Numbered from the stretch's first letter, positions 24,354 through 34,387 are shown. The stretch is 64,000 bases of DNA from Salegentibacter sp. (GCA_024635795.1 JAGXIH010000003.1:1-64000), one strand, 5' to 3'. Program-made: numbers and translations. The notes: generated from the sequence alone by a model not told the origin.

Positions 24354-26522
24354 TTACTCTTCTACTTTCTTTATTTCCTGAAGCGCTTCCTGAACATTCT
24401 CGTTCTTCATGAACAAGTCCCATATCAGTCCGCTTCTATGATTTTCTATCATCACTACCATTGGAGCCTGGTTTAAGCCCATAAAAATATCAGCAGTCCA
24501 GTCTTCAGATAAGTTAAATGCATCTCTAAAGCCATATTCTCCCCAAAGAAATGATCCATATTCGCGATAGAAGTGCTTTAATGCATCCATTGATTTTTCC
24601 GGGGTATAAGGAAATGAAGCTATCGCTCCTGTGGGTGCGATCGTACCATCATCCATCTCAACTTTTGCTTCACGGGCTTTATAACCCCAGGGGCCGTCGC
24701 TGGCTGTTAGACCCCAACTATTCTTTCCATAACCCTCAAAATTCCCCGGATTCTCTAAGGAATATCGATAATTAATGGAAACGATATCCCTGTTTGTGTC
24801 AAAATAATTGGTGTATTTATCTTCCATTTTTATTGGATCGAGACCTAAAAAGGAATAATGAGTAAAAAAGAGCGGGCCTCCAACACCAACTCCCACTTCT
24901 AAGGGAATTCCGAAATAGCTTGTGTTATTAGTATACATAGAACCTTTGGATGTCTGGCCCCAATCTGAACGATAATTTTGAGCTATAGTGTCCTGACTGG
25001 CCCAACCACTGTAATACATTTTGGGGGAAATACCATGGGAAGGAGATGCTATAGCGAGGAAATAAGTTATCATAGTTTCATTCCATCCTATAAGCTTATG
25101 ATTTATATGCCATTTATGTTCCGGCGACCAGTGCCAGTACAAATAAGGGCTATCTTCATGCTGTTTAAACCAATCCCATTCTACTTCTTTCCAGATGGCA
25201 GAAATTCTATCTCTCAGGTTATTTTCTTCAAGATCATCTTCTGATAGGTATTGCTCTGCAGTTAAAAGTCCCTGCATAAAAAAAGAGGTTTCTACTAAAT
25301 CTGCGCCATCATCGTATTTTCCAAAAAAAGCCTCTACTTTCCCAGTAGGTCCGTCCATAAAATGCGGTAAAGCGCCGTGAAAACGATCTCCATTTTCAAC
25401 AAAACCAATTATCTTTTCCATTCGGCTTATAAATTCTTCTTTAGTAATAAAGCCTCTTTCAACCCCAACGATCATCGCCATTATTCCAAAACCTGAAGCT
25501 CCGGTAGCGATCATATTTTTTCTTCCCGGTATGTTTTCAAGCGCTAAACCACTATGAATTTCGGCTCCCTCCCAATAGTAACGAAAACTTGCTTCCTGAA
25601 CCATATCCAGGAGCTCCTCGTCACTCATTTCTCTGGTGCTAACTTCTGTGGATTCAGTTAATGGAGATTCGGAGTAATCGTATCCAAGGCTACTTAATTT
25701 GTAGTAATAGGTTTTTCCGGGAATACCTGTATAATCTACATAGCGGGAAAACTCATCCGGACTTTGAACACCTACGGCGGTGAAATTCTCATTATCATCA
25801 GAGCGGTATATTTTCACATAGCGGGTGGCTTCAGTATCTTCAAGGTCCCAACTAAGATCTACGTGTCTTTCAAAACCTTCTGCACTTTTTAATTCAGGAG
25901 CCTCCAATTCCACAACAGATATTTCTTCATTTATGATTTCAACCTGATCGATTAGTATTTCATTTTTACCCACATCGTTGGGCGATTGCTTAATTGAAAT
26001 CACTTTGATGTTATTGCTGTTGGCATATTCTTCCGATTCTATAAAATCTCCTAAAGGAAGTTTTACCTGTATCCATTTCTTTGCTGAATAATCACTGATA
26101 TATTCACCAATAGGAATATAATTAGATATTTCCTCCTCGTCTAAACCAATGGCTATTTCCGGGAGTTTATCTTTTTGATTTTCATCAGAAACATATAACC
26201 AGAAACTCAGCAAATCCCCTTTTAGGAGAAAATCTTTACCCCGCCATTCCGGATATTTAAGGTTCACTTTCCAGCTTCCCTCTGGTGCTGAACTGTAATT
26301 TAATTGTAGACTGTTACCGGGTGTAAAGGCCACATCTGTATTTACAGGAAGTCTGCCTTGGATGTTAAGAATATGGGAAGGCGAAGAATAAGAAGTTTCA
26401 CCATAAAACCAACTCTCTTCCATCAAACTATTATCAAAAATTACGTGGTTGTATTCAGTTTCCTGGGCATATTGCATGAACGGAAAAAAGAGACAAATCC
26501 AAAAAACTCCACTTAATTTCAT
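24354..26522 (-). CDS. GH144-like glucanase with N-terminal binding domains (second paralog)
   Basis: 722 residues, much longer than its sisters. It begins with a signal peptide (VFWICLFFPFMQYAQ) that has no lipobox cysteine, so it should be soluble. Residues about 25-200 form a jelly-roll CBM-like domain (SWKVNLKYPEWRGKDFLLKG), then a fibronectin-III-like domain (about 205-290; HVDLSWDLEDTEATRYVKIY) and the GH144-like catalytic domain (about 295-715; VETSFFMQG, YWHWSPEHKWHINHKLIGWNE, QAPMVVMIENHRSGLIWDLFM). The binding module could hold polymer for endo cleavage; inferred. Gaps to its neighbours are 43 and 14 bases. Confidence 0.86.
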   Translation of the reverse strand: MKLSGVFWICLFFPFMQYAQETEYNHVIFDNSLMEESWFYGETSYSSPSHILNIQGRLPVNTDVAFTPGNSLQLNYSSAPEGSWKVNLKYPEWRGKDFLLKGDLLSFWLYVSDENQKDKLPEIAIGLDEEEISNYIPIGEYISDYSAKKWIQVKLPLGDFIESEEYANSNNIKVISIKQSPNDVGKNEILIDQVEIINEEISVVELEAPELKSAEGFERHVDLSWDLEDTEATRYVKIYRSDDNENFTAVGVQSPDEFSRYVDYTGIPGKTYYYKLSSLGYDYSESPLTESTEVSTREMSDEELLDMVQEASFRYYWEGAEIHSGLALENIPGRKNMIATGASGFGIMAMIVGVERGFITKEEFISRMEKIIGFVENGDRFHGALPHFMDGPTGKVEAFFGKYDDGADLVETSFFMQGLLTAEQYLSEDDLEENNLRDRISAIWKEVEWDWFKQHEDSPYLYWHWSPEHKWHINHKLIGWNETMITYFLAIASPSHGISPKMYYSGWASQDTIAQNYRSDWGQTSKGSMYTNNTSYFGIPLEVGVGVGGPLFFTHYSFLGLDPIKMEDKYTNYFDTNRDIVSINYRYSLENPGNFEGYGKNSWGLTASDGPWGYKAREAKVEMDDGTIAPTGAIASFPYTPEKSMDALKHFYREYGSFLWGEYGFRDAFNLSEDWTADIFMGLNQAPMVVMIENHRSGLIWDLFMKNENVQEALQEIKKVEE

Positions 26523-26536
26523 AATTAATATTTCAG

Positions 26537-27874
26537 TTAATAATTAAAATCCAGTTTATCTAAACCGGCTTGTATTTCTTCATCTTGCATAAAAAGATCC
26601 CAGAGTAAACCAGTTCTGTAATTTTCTATCATTGAAATTATTGGCCCCTGGTCTATTGCCAGATAGCCATCGGCTACCCAGTTCTCTTCTTCAGAAAAAG
26701 CATCGTAGAAACCGTAAGGTCCCCAAAGGACATTTCCTTTCTCCTCATAGAAATAGCGAAGGGCTTTCATAGATTCCTCAGGAGTATACGGGAAAGACGA
26801 TAAGGCCGCTGTAGGCGTAATTACACCCAGATCGTTCGCCGGGCTATGCGCCGAGTAGCCTTCATAACTATCGCTGGCGGTAAATCCCCAGCTATTCTCC
26901 CCATAGCCTTCAAAATCTTTAGGATTATCTATCGCATAATTATAATGAATAAGACTATGTGCGGTATTTTGGTCCCAGTAATTTGCATATTGATCGCTTA
27001 GATTTCGGGGATCGAGTCCTATAAAAGAATAATGTGCAAAAAAGAGCGGCCCGCCGTAGGCAGGTCCCAATGGGAGATCGATACCATAATACTGTTGGTT
27101 ATTCACAATGTTTCCATTCGAGGCCCAGCCCTGATGGTAGACTTCCGGCTCAATGGAATACGTAGGCGATGCCGAAGCAAGCACATAAATTATAAGCGAC
27201 TCATTCCACCCCTGAATTTTCAGATTTATATCAAATCCGTAATTAGGAGACCAGTGCCAGTAAAGCGCATTTTCTCCCTGGGTGTACCAATCCCATTCCA
27301 CGGCCTCCCATAGTTGGGTGATTCGCTCTGTAATATTCTCTTCCTCTGAAAAATACTGTCGGGCGATTAAAAGCCCCTGCATTAAAAATGCGGTTTCTAC
27401 CAGGTCTCCTCCGTTATCCTTGTCACTAAAAGGTCGGGTTTGAGCTGAATCATCGAGATACCAGTGAGAGAAAGCTCCGTGATATGTTGGGACTTCTTCC
27501 AGAAAGTCGAGAATTTTTTCCATTCTATCTACGGCTTCATCCCGGCTTATCCATCCACGTTCAACGGCCACGGGAAAAGCGGCAATTCCAAATCCTGAGC
27601 CACCGGTGGTCACTATATTATCCCCCTGGCCACCATAGGCCTCGGCTTGAGAGCGTTCTTTTACCAAACCTGAATTGCTGCCGGCAAAATCCCAGAAATA
27701 TTTAAAGGTAGTTTGCTGCACTTTTTCCAGCAGTTCCTCATCGCTAAGGCTTTGCTCCTTGTCTTCATCCTTATCTTCTCCCGGAATATAAGGTTCCTGA
27801 TATCCGGGGCCAGAGTCGTTAGAACAAGCCGAAAAGATCAATAGCAATCCCAATACATAATAAGTTCGCAACAT
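26537..27874 (-). CDS. GH144-like glucanase, lipoprotein (first paralog)
   Basis: 445 residues. The start at 27874 (MLRTYYVLGLLLIFSAC) gives a clean lipoprotein signal with Cys at the lipobox; the frame runs 33 bases further but that part does not look like a signal. It then has the acidic spacer typical of surface-exported Bacteroidota lipoproteins (PGEDKDEDKEQ) and one GH144-like domain: TTGGSGFGIAAFPVAVERGW, DNGGDLVETAFLMQG, YWHWSPNYGFDINLKIQGWNE, QGPIISMIENYRTGLLWDLFM. Surface anchoring suggests it makes the first cut of the polymer. It is the first enzyme gene after the SusC/SusD/LamG block, and a hairpin at 28010-28036 lies before it. Confidence 0.86.
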   Translation of the reverse strand: MLRTYYVLGLLLIFSACSNDSGPGYQEPYIPGEDKDEDKEQSLSDEELLEKVQQTTFKYFWDFAGSNSGLVKERSQAEAYGGQGDNIVTTGGSGFGIAAFPVAVERGWISRDEAVDRMEKILDFLEEVPTYHGAFSHWYLDDSAQTRPFSDKDNGGDLVETAFLMQGLLIARQYFSEEENITERITQLWEAVEWDWYTQGENALYWHWSPNYGFDINLKIQGWNESLIIYVLASASPTYSIEPEVYHQGWASNGNIVNNQQYYGIDLPLGPAYGGPLFFAHYSFIGLDPRNLSDQYANYWDQNTAHSLIHYNYAIDNPKDFEGYGENSWGFTASDSYEGYSAHSPANDLGVITPTAALSSFPYTPEESMKALRYFYEEKGNVLWGPYGFYDAFSEEENWVADGYLAIDQGPIISMIENYRTGLLWDLFMQDEEIQAGLDKLDFNY

Positions 27875-28001
27875 AATTTGATCTTTAAAAATTAAGACAC
27901 AGCCCACAACAATTTGTCACAGGTTAAAAAGCTATTAAAACAGGTGTTTTAGAATTTGAAAAATAGATTTCTTCGGTTTCAAACCTTCCGCAGAAATACT
28001 T

Positions 28002-28036
28002 TAAAAATATTCCGGCACCGGATAAGGGTGCCGGAA
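28002..28036 (-). terminator. Hairpin terminator between surface-binding genes and enzyme genes of the PUL
   Basis: A perfect 10-bp stem, ttccggcacc (28010-28019) with ggtgccggaa (28027-28036), is followed on the minus strand by a U-rich TATTTTTA. It lies 12 bases beyond the LamG gene stop and 136 bases before the first GH144-like gene. It probably lets only part of transcription pass, so binding proteins are made in excess of enzymes. Confidence 0.75.
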
Positions 28037-28047
28037 ATTTCTTTTTT

Positions 28048-29778
28048 TTACTGGCCCATTGCAGCCTGTATCTCTTCCTGAGTAAGCGCTTTGTTGTAAA
28101 AACGCAGTTCATCCATAAAACTCTGATCTGAAAGATGGCCCCATTCGGTAAATCTTGGAGCACCAGACATAATGGAAACTATATCGGTTCCGGTCCAATC
28201 TACTCCACCCGAAACAGCCCCGGTATTCACCAGTTCTCCGTCGAGATAAATTCTGCTTTCAGAATCGGTAATGATGAAAGCTACGTGTACCCACTCTCCG
28301 ACAGCTACATCTATCACTCCTCCATCATTCCAGCTATCAGCAGAGCCATTTCCAACATTAGCTTTAATGCGTTGTTCATCGGCATTTCCTTCTCTAAATA
28401 GTCTGAAACCACTGGTTCGGTTATTCTGAGCATCAGGATTATCTTCATCTTCAGGGCTAATGGTGATAATTCCTGCACGATCCGGGTCAGCATTTACCTT
28501 ATACCAGAATGTTGTACTGAACTCCTCACTTAACAAACCATCTGAAGGCATTAGCAAATAAGAATCTTCAGCGCCTGCATAGGCATTGGTTCCTGAAACA
28601 CTTTCTCCTGCAAAACCGGGTGAACCAACCTGGGTAACCTCACGGTTTGCTACCAGGTCCTTAAAATCACCATCAAAAGGCATATCCAGGGTTACTGAAG
28701 AAGCATTGATCAAGTCCTGAATTTCAGTCTGAGTCAAAGCTCTGTTAAACAACCTTAATTCATCAAGGACACTGTTTACATCAGATTTATGATCCCAGTA
28801 GCTAAAGGTTTCTCCTCCGGCACCAACGGTAAGTTGTTCTACTCCGGTCCAATCTATCGCACCAGTCATTTCACCGGTATTTACAGGCATACCGTTAAAA
28901 TATAATATAGTTTCTGAAGGAGTAATGCTAAATGCAATATGAACCCATTCCCCTTCGGTAAGATCAATCACTCCACCATCATTCCAGCTTTCCCCGGTTC
29001 CGGTTCCCACATTTAATTTAAGCCTTTGTTCCTCGGCCGATCCTTCTCTGAACAACCTGAAACCTTGCTGACGGTTTTCACTGGCACCGGATCCCTCGGC
29101 ACCGGCTACCAGAATTCCTGCGCGGTCTGCCTCTGCACTAACCTTATACCAAAAAGCACCACTGAATTCATCGCCCAGATCCTCTTCATTCAATTCTACA
29201 TCAATATAGGAATCTGCAACGCCGAGATAGGCTCCCGATCCCAGATAAGAATCTCCGGTTATGGCAGGACTTCCGGTTTCATCGGCCATATAGATATTTA
29301 CGAGTTCCATAAAGTCTCCGTTATAGGGCATATAGAAGAATTCCCCTGCATATCTTGGAGTATAAGGAGGCTCTTTACTAAAGTTAACTGTCTTGCTGGT
29401 TGTATTACCGGCGATATCGGTGGCATTGATAGTTAAAGTGTGTTCTCCGTTAGTAACCTGATCAAAAGCAACCTCTTCTTTAACGATGCGGTAATCCAGA
29501 AAATCATCGAAAGTTGCGATCTGATTTCCGTTTACAAGTACTTCGATATTATCTACTTCAATATCGTCTACAACTTCAAAGCGAATATTGATTGAAGCTA
29601 CCGGTTCGGGCACCTGGATGCTTGATCCTTCATTTGGATATTGAATATTAATTTCTGGTGCTCCCGCATCGGGTCCCGGATCTACCTGAGTAAGTGGATC
29701 TATTCCATCATACTCACAGGAGGCAAGCCCAATTACGAGTAGCAAAAGCCCAAAGGAAGATTTTATATAATTTTTCAT
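28048..29778 (-). CDS. Surface lipoprotein with Ig-like and two LamG domains (probable surface glycan-binding protein)
   Basis: 576 residues. Lipoprotein signal ending GLASCEYDG, a linker rich in D and P (QVDPGPDAGAP), an Ig-like domain (about 40-135; NGEHTLTINATDIAGNT), then two LamG/concanavalin-type jelly rolls of about 210 residues (about 140-350 and 355-575). The two are clearly duplicated: both contain FSGAFWYKVSAEADRAGILV or the matching FSTTFWYKVNADPDRAGI, FRLFREGSAEEQRLK/FRLFREGNADEQRIK and DELRLFNRALTQTEIQ/DELRFYNKALTQEEIQ. Placed right after susD, the usual site of the variable surface glycan-binding protein, so that role is inferred. Two bases separate it from susD. Confidence 0.82.
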   Translation of the reverse strand: MKNYIKSSFGLLLLVIGLASCEYDGIDPLTQVDPGPDAGAPEINIQYPNEGSSIQVPEPVASINIRFEVVDDIEVDNIEVLVNGNQIATFDDFLDYRIVKEEVAFDQVTNGEHTLTINATDIAGNTTSKTVNFSKEPPYTPRYAGEFFYMPYNGDFMELVNIYMADETGSPAITGDSYLGSGAYLGVADSYIDVELNEEDLGDEFSGAFWYKVSAEADRAGILVAGAEGSGASENRQQGFRLFREGSAEEQRLKLNVGTGTGESWNDGGVIDLTEGEWVHIAFSITPSETILYFNGMPVNTGEMTGAIDWTGVEQLTVGAGGETFSYWDHKSDVNSVLDELRLFNRALTQTEIQDLINASSVTLDMPFDGDFKDLVANREVTQVGSPGFAGESVSGTNAYAGAEDSYLLMPSDGLLSEEFSTTFWYKVNADPDRAGIITISPEDEDNPDAQNNRTSGFRLFREGNADEQRIKANVGNGSADSWNDGGVIDVAVGEWVHVAFIITDSESRIYLDGELVNTGAVSGGVDWTGTDIVSIMSGAPRFTEWGHLSDQSFMDELRFYNKALTQEEIQAAMGQ

Positions 29779-29780
29779 AC

Positions 29781-31346
29781 CTATTTGTTTTGCTGATTTA
29801 AAATTGAATTCATCATTGCATTAGCTTCAAGAGGTAATGCATCTATCTGCGCCTGTGGATAAGGCAAATATTCCTTGTCGGCCGAAAAGTTTCTTCCATC
29901 ATAGCTTAGTTCCCCATACTCATCGTGGCGAATCATATCAAAATATCTGATTCCCCATTCCATTGCAAATTCAGCGAATTTCTCATCCAACACCTGCTCA
30001 TGAGTTACTCCGTTTAAATCCTCCAAACCGGCTCGATCTCTTACTAAATTCACGGCTGCATCGGCTGAAATACTGGTTCCATTAGCTCCCAGTGTTAAAG
30101 CTTCAGCATACATCAAAAGAATTTCAGCATAACGGATTACGATCATATTTTTTCCGGCACTGTAATCATTTCTGCCATCGGTTAACTGAATTGAAGGTAG
30201 ATAATGCTTACCACTGGAGAACAATGCTCTTTCAAAATCGTTGATCACATCACCTGAAGGAGTCTCGTTGTTTACAAAAGACGGAAGGTTGGTGTAACCA
30301 TCAGCTTCCAGCTCGGCGATCCCGCGATTGGTAAATAAAACACTGGTTTGCAGTCTAACTTCTTCATCGCGATCCAGCATAAATTCAATGTATTTGAGAC
30401 TAGGCTCATAGAAGCCCCAACCACTCTGGGCATTTTCCCTTGCCGGAGTCCAGTTTTGAGGTCCAAATGGGGCGTATAAATGATACAGGGCATCTCCAGA
30501 TGGAGTTCCATAATCTGAATACTGCAATTCCAATAAGCTTTCATTGCTCAATTCCCCGGGCATTTTGAATAGTTGATAAAAATCGGGGTAAAGTGAAAAT
30601 TTCCCTGAACTTATAATTGCCCCGGCTGCATCTGCTACTTCCTGATGATTTCCCAGCTCCTGATGGGCCAGAGCTTTCAGTGCATATGCAGTATAACTTG
30701 TTACCCCTCCCTGAATATCGGTTCTTTCATTTGGCCTAAGATCCGGCAATTCCTGGATAGCCATATCCATCTCATCTGAAATGAATTGCATAATTTCAGC
30801 TTTTGATGAAACCCCCTGCGCCAATTCTTCTTCAGGCTGGTTGGAAGTAATAATAAATACATCTTCCCAAACCCTGGCCAAATTAAAATGAAGCCATGCT
30901 CTCATCACCATAATTTCAGCTATATATTGGTCGGCCCGGGCTGCATCTGCTTCATTAGCAAACTCCCTAAATCTTTCAAGCTGTAAAATGGCCGTGTTCA
31001 TATTGACGATATCATTGTAATGCACATTCCACAGGGAGTTGTACATCCAGTATCCTCTGTCATATGAGTACATATCGGTATCAGCAAAAGGTTGCTGATC
31101 GCCTAAACCACCGGCATTCACATCATCCCCTCTCACTCCCAATAAAAGAGGTTCTTCCCAACCACGGGTAGCCAGCTCATAGTAGGCCCCAATTAAGGGT
31201 TGAATCATAGTACTGGCATCAGTATAGTCAAGATCGCCGGTATTTAATTGTCCTTCCCGTACATCCAGCTTATCATGGCACGAACTTAGACCTATTCCCA
31301 TAATAAGGAACAGGATCAATATTTTTGTTGAACTATATATTTTCAT
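29781..31346 (-). CDS. SusD/RagB-family glycan-binding outer-membrane lipoprotein
   Basis: 521 residues. Lipoprotein signal with GLSSCHDKLDVREG, the TPR-like helical core of SusD (AEIMVMRAWLHFNLARVWEDVF; GGVTSYTAYALKALAHQELGNH), and the RagB/SusD C-terminal half (KNMIVIRYAEILLMYAEAL; FAEFAMEWGIRYFDMIRHDE; KEYLPYPQAQIDALP). It caps the SusC pore at the cell surface and binds the glycan. It lies ten bases after susC in the operon. Ligand specificity cannot be read from the sequence. Confidence 0.95.
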   Translation of the reverse strand: MKIYSSTKILILFLIMGIGLSSCHDKLDVREGQLNTGDLDYTDASTMIQPLIGAYYELATRGWEEPLLLGVRGDDVNAGGLGDQQPFADTDMYSYDRGYWMYNSLWNVHYNDIVNMNTAILQLERFREFANEADAARADQYIAEIMVMRAWLHFNLARVWEDVFIITSNQPEEELAQGVSSKAEIMQFISDEMDMAIQELPDLRPNERTDIQGGVTSYTAYALKALAHQELGNHQEVADAAGAIISSGKFSLYPDFYQLFKMPGELSNESLLELQYSDYGTPSGDALYHLYAPFGPQNWTPARENAQSGWGFYEPSLKYIEFMLDRDEEVRLQTSVLFTNRGIAELEADGYTNLPSFVNNETPSGDVINDFERALFSSGKHYLPSIQLTDGRNDYSAGKNMIVIRYAEILLMYAEALTLGANGTSISADAAVNLVRDRAGLEDLNGVTHEQVLDEKFAEFAMEWGIRYFDMIRHDEYGELSYDGRNFSADKEYLPYPQAQIDALPLEANAMMNSILNQQNK

Positions 31347-31356
31347 AATAATCTTT

Positions 31357-34300
31357 TTAGAATTTTAAATTAACCCCCACGGTATAAATTGCGGGAACAG
31401 GATAAGTTTGCCTGTCGACTCCGTTAGGTACTTCAGGATTAAATCCGTTATAGTCAAAGATCGAAAGCGGCTTTTCTGCAGTAAAGTATATTCTGGTTTG
31501 CGGTAAGCCCTCGGCTTCTATATTATAAGCTACCTGAACATTCTGAATCCTGAAGAAGTCTCCATCCTCAATCCAGAAATCACTTAATTTCTGATTCCAG
31601 GCATTACGGAGTCCGGCCGATGATGGATAACTATTACTTGTTCCTTCTCCGTGCCATCTGTTAATGGCAAGGTCGGCATCCATATTGGTGTCCTGGGTAA
31701 AAATAATTTCCCCTCTTTTTCGGTTAAGTATCTTATTCCCGGTTTGCGCATAGACATCCACAGAGAATTCAAAAGCCTTATAATTTACTCCAAAACTACC
31801 TCCAAAGGTATATTCTGGCAGGAATGAACCAAGAATCACACGGTCGGCGTCATCTATTACTCCATCCCCGTTCTGATCCCTGTAAATAAGATCGCCGGGA
31901 ACAAGGTCATTTGCCCCTGCTATCGGATCATTATCAATTTGCTGCTGATTTTGGTAAACTCCAATTCTTTCATATCCGTAAAAACCGAACAAAGGACCTC
32001 CCAGCGTAGTTCGCTGTCTGAATTCAGCCGAGCCGGAATCTATATACCCCTTATCATCTTCTATCTCTATAGCTTCGTTCTTAAGGGTTGTAAAGTTGGC
32101 TCCAATCCTGTAACCAAAATCATCAGAAACCCGGTGATTCCAGTTGGCACTTAGTTCCAGACCTTCGTTTCGAATTACTCCCGAGTTTCTGGCCACACTT
32201 CGGTTTACAATGGGAATATATACCGGTAAGATCGCATCCTGAGTATCTCGAATGTAATAATCGGCATCTATAGATAACCTGCTATCAAAGGTTTGAAGGT
32301 TTAACCCAAAGTTCTTTTCCTCGATCACCTCCCAGGTATTATTAGAGAACACACTGGTAGAAGTAAGTCCTGTACGTGGCAGGTCTCCAATAGGAGTGGT
32401 TACCACATTAATGGTATTAGAACCAGCACTGGCGCCTACATTATCATTTCCTAATTTACCCCAACTGGCTCTGAATTTCAGGAAGTCAAATACTTCGTTA
32501 TCGGCAAGAAATTCTTCATCAGAAACAACCCAACCTAGACCTACAGAAGGGAAGTATCCCCAGGGATCTAAGGTAAATTTCGAAGAACCATCTGCTCTAA
32601 GGGTGGCATATAATAAATACTTGTCTTTATAATCATAAGCTACCCTCCCGAAATAGGACATCCCATAGAACCTGACACCTACTTCATTCACATTATTGCT
32701 GAAGGAGTCCGGATCTGCAAAATCAAGATACCAGCTTGTTTCAAGACCAACTCCGGCAATATCATATCCAGTTGCTGAAAAGAAATTGCTGGCTTCATCT
32801 CTAAAGGATGTACCAAGCATTACGGTTAGGTCGTGATCTCCAAAGCTGTCGTCGTAGGTAAGCACATTATCCCAAAACTGATTGGAGAAATTATTATTGG
32901 CGCGTCTTATACTGGACCTTCTTTCAAAATTATTCCCCAATGTATAAGGAAGGTTAACATTCCTTTCCTCTAAGGAGGAGTAATCGTGGCTATAGGTCGT
33001 CTTAAAGTCCAGTTTATTGTCTATTAGCTCATATTGCAGAAACATAGTAGTAAGCAACTTTCTGATCTTAAGCCTGTTTTGGTTATAAGCAAGATCCTGG
33101 AAAGGGTTTTGAGTTCCCCTATACCCAAGGATCTGAGCATTGGAGTAACGTATTGGCCCGGCCTCTGTGTTGAGTTCATCGATTACAGGCATAACCGGTA
33201 CTGCAAAATAGGCCCTGAACCAGGCTCCGTTTTCAGGAGCGTGTTTTGTTGCATTACTAAATATTGAATTCACCCCCGCCTTAAAACGATCGCTAATATC
33301 GATATCTATCTTAGATCGAATATTAAATCGTTCGTAATCGTTTTTCATATCAAGGATACCTTCCTGCCCGGTGTAGTTAGCTCCAACGGCGTAGGCCACT
33401 TTTTCGCCCCCGCCTGAAGCAGAAATACTATGGTTTTGAATCAATCCATCACGAAGAATCTCTTTATACCAATCGGTATTGACCGCTGGCACATTAGGGT
33501 TTATACGACTTCGGCCATATCGCTGAATAGCATTCTGGATAAAGTTAACATCAGCCTGGGAGCCAGATTCAAGCGCCATGGTGTAAAATTGCTCTGTATT
33601 GGCCAGTTTTACCACATTCTGTGCACGTTGAATCCCGGTATAGCCATCATATTCGAATTGAATCTTCTGGTTTTTTCTACCTGATTTAGTTTCGATAATT
33701 ACTACCCCATTGGCAGCTCTTACCCCATAAATAGCAGAGGAAGAGGCATCTTTTAATATGTTAATAGATTTGATATCCTTTGTATTCAAAAAGTCTATAT
33801 TATCATACAAAGCACCATCTACCACATATAATACGTTGGTGGCACCTCCGAAGGTTCCAACCCCCCTAATCCTAACGGTAGGCGAGTCTCCCGGTGACCC
33901 GGAACTTACAATTTGCACCCCGGATACTTTACCCTGTAAAGATTGCATCACGTTGGCAGTGGGTGTCTTTTCGATTTCTTCGGCATCAATATTAGCAATG
34001 GAGCCGGTAAGATCCCGCTTTTTCTGAGTACCATAACCTACAACCAGAACCTCTTCCAGCTGCCCTGCATCTTCCTCCAGGGTGATATTATATTGATCTT
34101 GTGAGGAGATTGTGATTTCCTGAGGTTTAAAACCCAAAAAGGTAACCCTGAACACATCGCCCTCTTCCACACCTTCCAATGTGAAATTACCATCAAAGTC
34201 GGTTATCGAAAAAATATTTTTGTCAATAACTTTAACCTCAGCCCCCGGAAGAGGCATTTCATTAGGGTCGACAATAACCCCGCTAATCGTTTTAGTATCC

Positions 34301-34359
34301 TGAGCATACCCCGAAAGGGCAAAGAAGGAGACCAAAAGAAAAAATAATTTAAATTTCAT
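31357..34359 (-). CDS. SusC-family TonB-dependent outer-membrane transporter
   Basis: 1000 residues. Signal peptide, N-terminal carboxypeptidase-regulatory-like beta-sandwich (KTISGVIVDPNEMPLPGAEV, about 22-100), the plug with its start EEVLVVGYGTQKKRDLTGSI (about 100-220; the SusC consensus VVGYGTQKK), then a 22-strand barrel ending in aromatic VGVNLKF. It imports oligosaccharides in a TonB-powered manner together with SusD. As first structural gene of the PUL it has its own promoter-like site (34388-34420) and a candidate activator site just upstream. Confidence 0.96.
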   Translation of the reverse strand: MKFKLFFLLVSFFALSGYAQDTKTISGVIVDPNEMPLPGAEVKVIDKNIFSITDFDGNFTLEGVEEGDVFRVTFLGFKPQEITISSQDQYNITLEEDAGQLEEVLVVGYGTQKKRDLTGSIANIDAEEIEKTPTANVMQSLQGKVSGVQIVSSGSPGDSPTVRIRGVGTFGGATNVLYVVDGALYDNIDFLNTKDIKSINILKDASSSAIYGVRAANGVVIIETKSGRKNQKIQFEYDGYTGIQRAQNVVKLANTEQFYTMALESGSQADVNFIQNAIQRYGRSRINPNVPAVNTDWYKEILRDGLIQNHSISASGGGEKVAYAVGANYTGQEGILDMKNDYERFNIRSKIDIDISDRFKAGVNSIFSNATKHAPENGAWFRAYFAVPVMPVIDELNTEAGPIRYSNAQILGYRGTQNPFQDLAYNQNRLKIRKLLTTMFLQYELIDNKLDFKTTYSHDYSSLEERNVNLPYTLGNNFERRSSIRRANNNFSNQFWDNVLTYDDSFGDHDLTVMLGTSFRDEASNFFSATGYDIAGVGLETSWYLDFADPDSFSNNVNEVGVRFYGMSYFGRVAYDYKDKYLLYATLRADGSSKFTLDPWGYFPSVGLGWVVSDEEFLADNEVFDFLKFRASWGKLGNDNVGASAGSNTINVVTTPIGDLPRTGLTSTSVFSNNTWEVIEEKNFGLNLQTFDSRLSIDADYYIRDTQDAILPVYIPIVNRSVARNSGVIRNEGLELSANWNHRVSDDFGYRIGANFTTLKNEAIEIEDDKGYIDSGSAEFRQRTTLGGPLFGFYGYERIGVYQNQQQIDNDPIAGANDLVPGDLIYRDQNGDGVIDDADRVILGSFLPEYTFGGSFGVNYKAFEFSVDVYAQTGNKILNRKRGEIIFTQDTNMDADLAINRWHGEGTSNSYPSSAGLRNAWNQKLSDFWIEDGDFFRIQNVQVAYNIEAEGLPQTRIYFTAEKPLSIFDYNGFNPEVPNGVDRQTYPVPAIYTVGVNLKF

Positions 34360-34387
34360 ACGGTCGGTTTTTTAACTGAATTTCATA

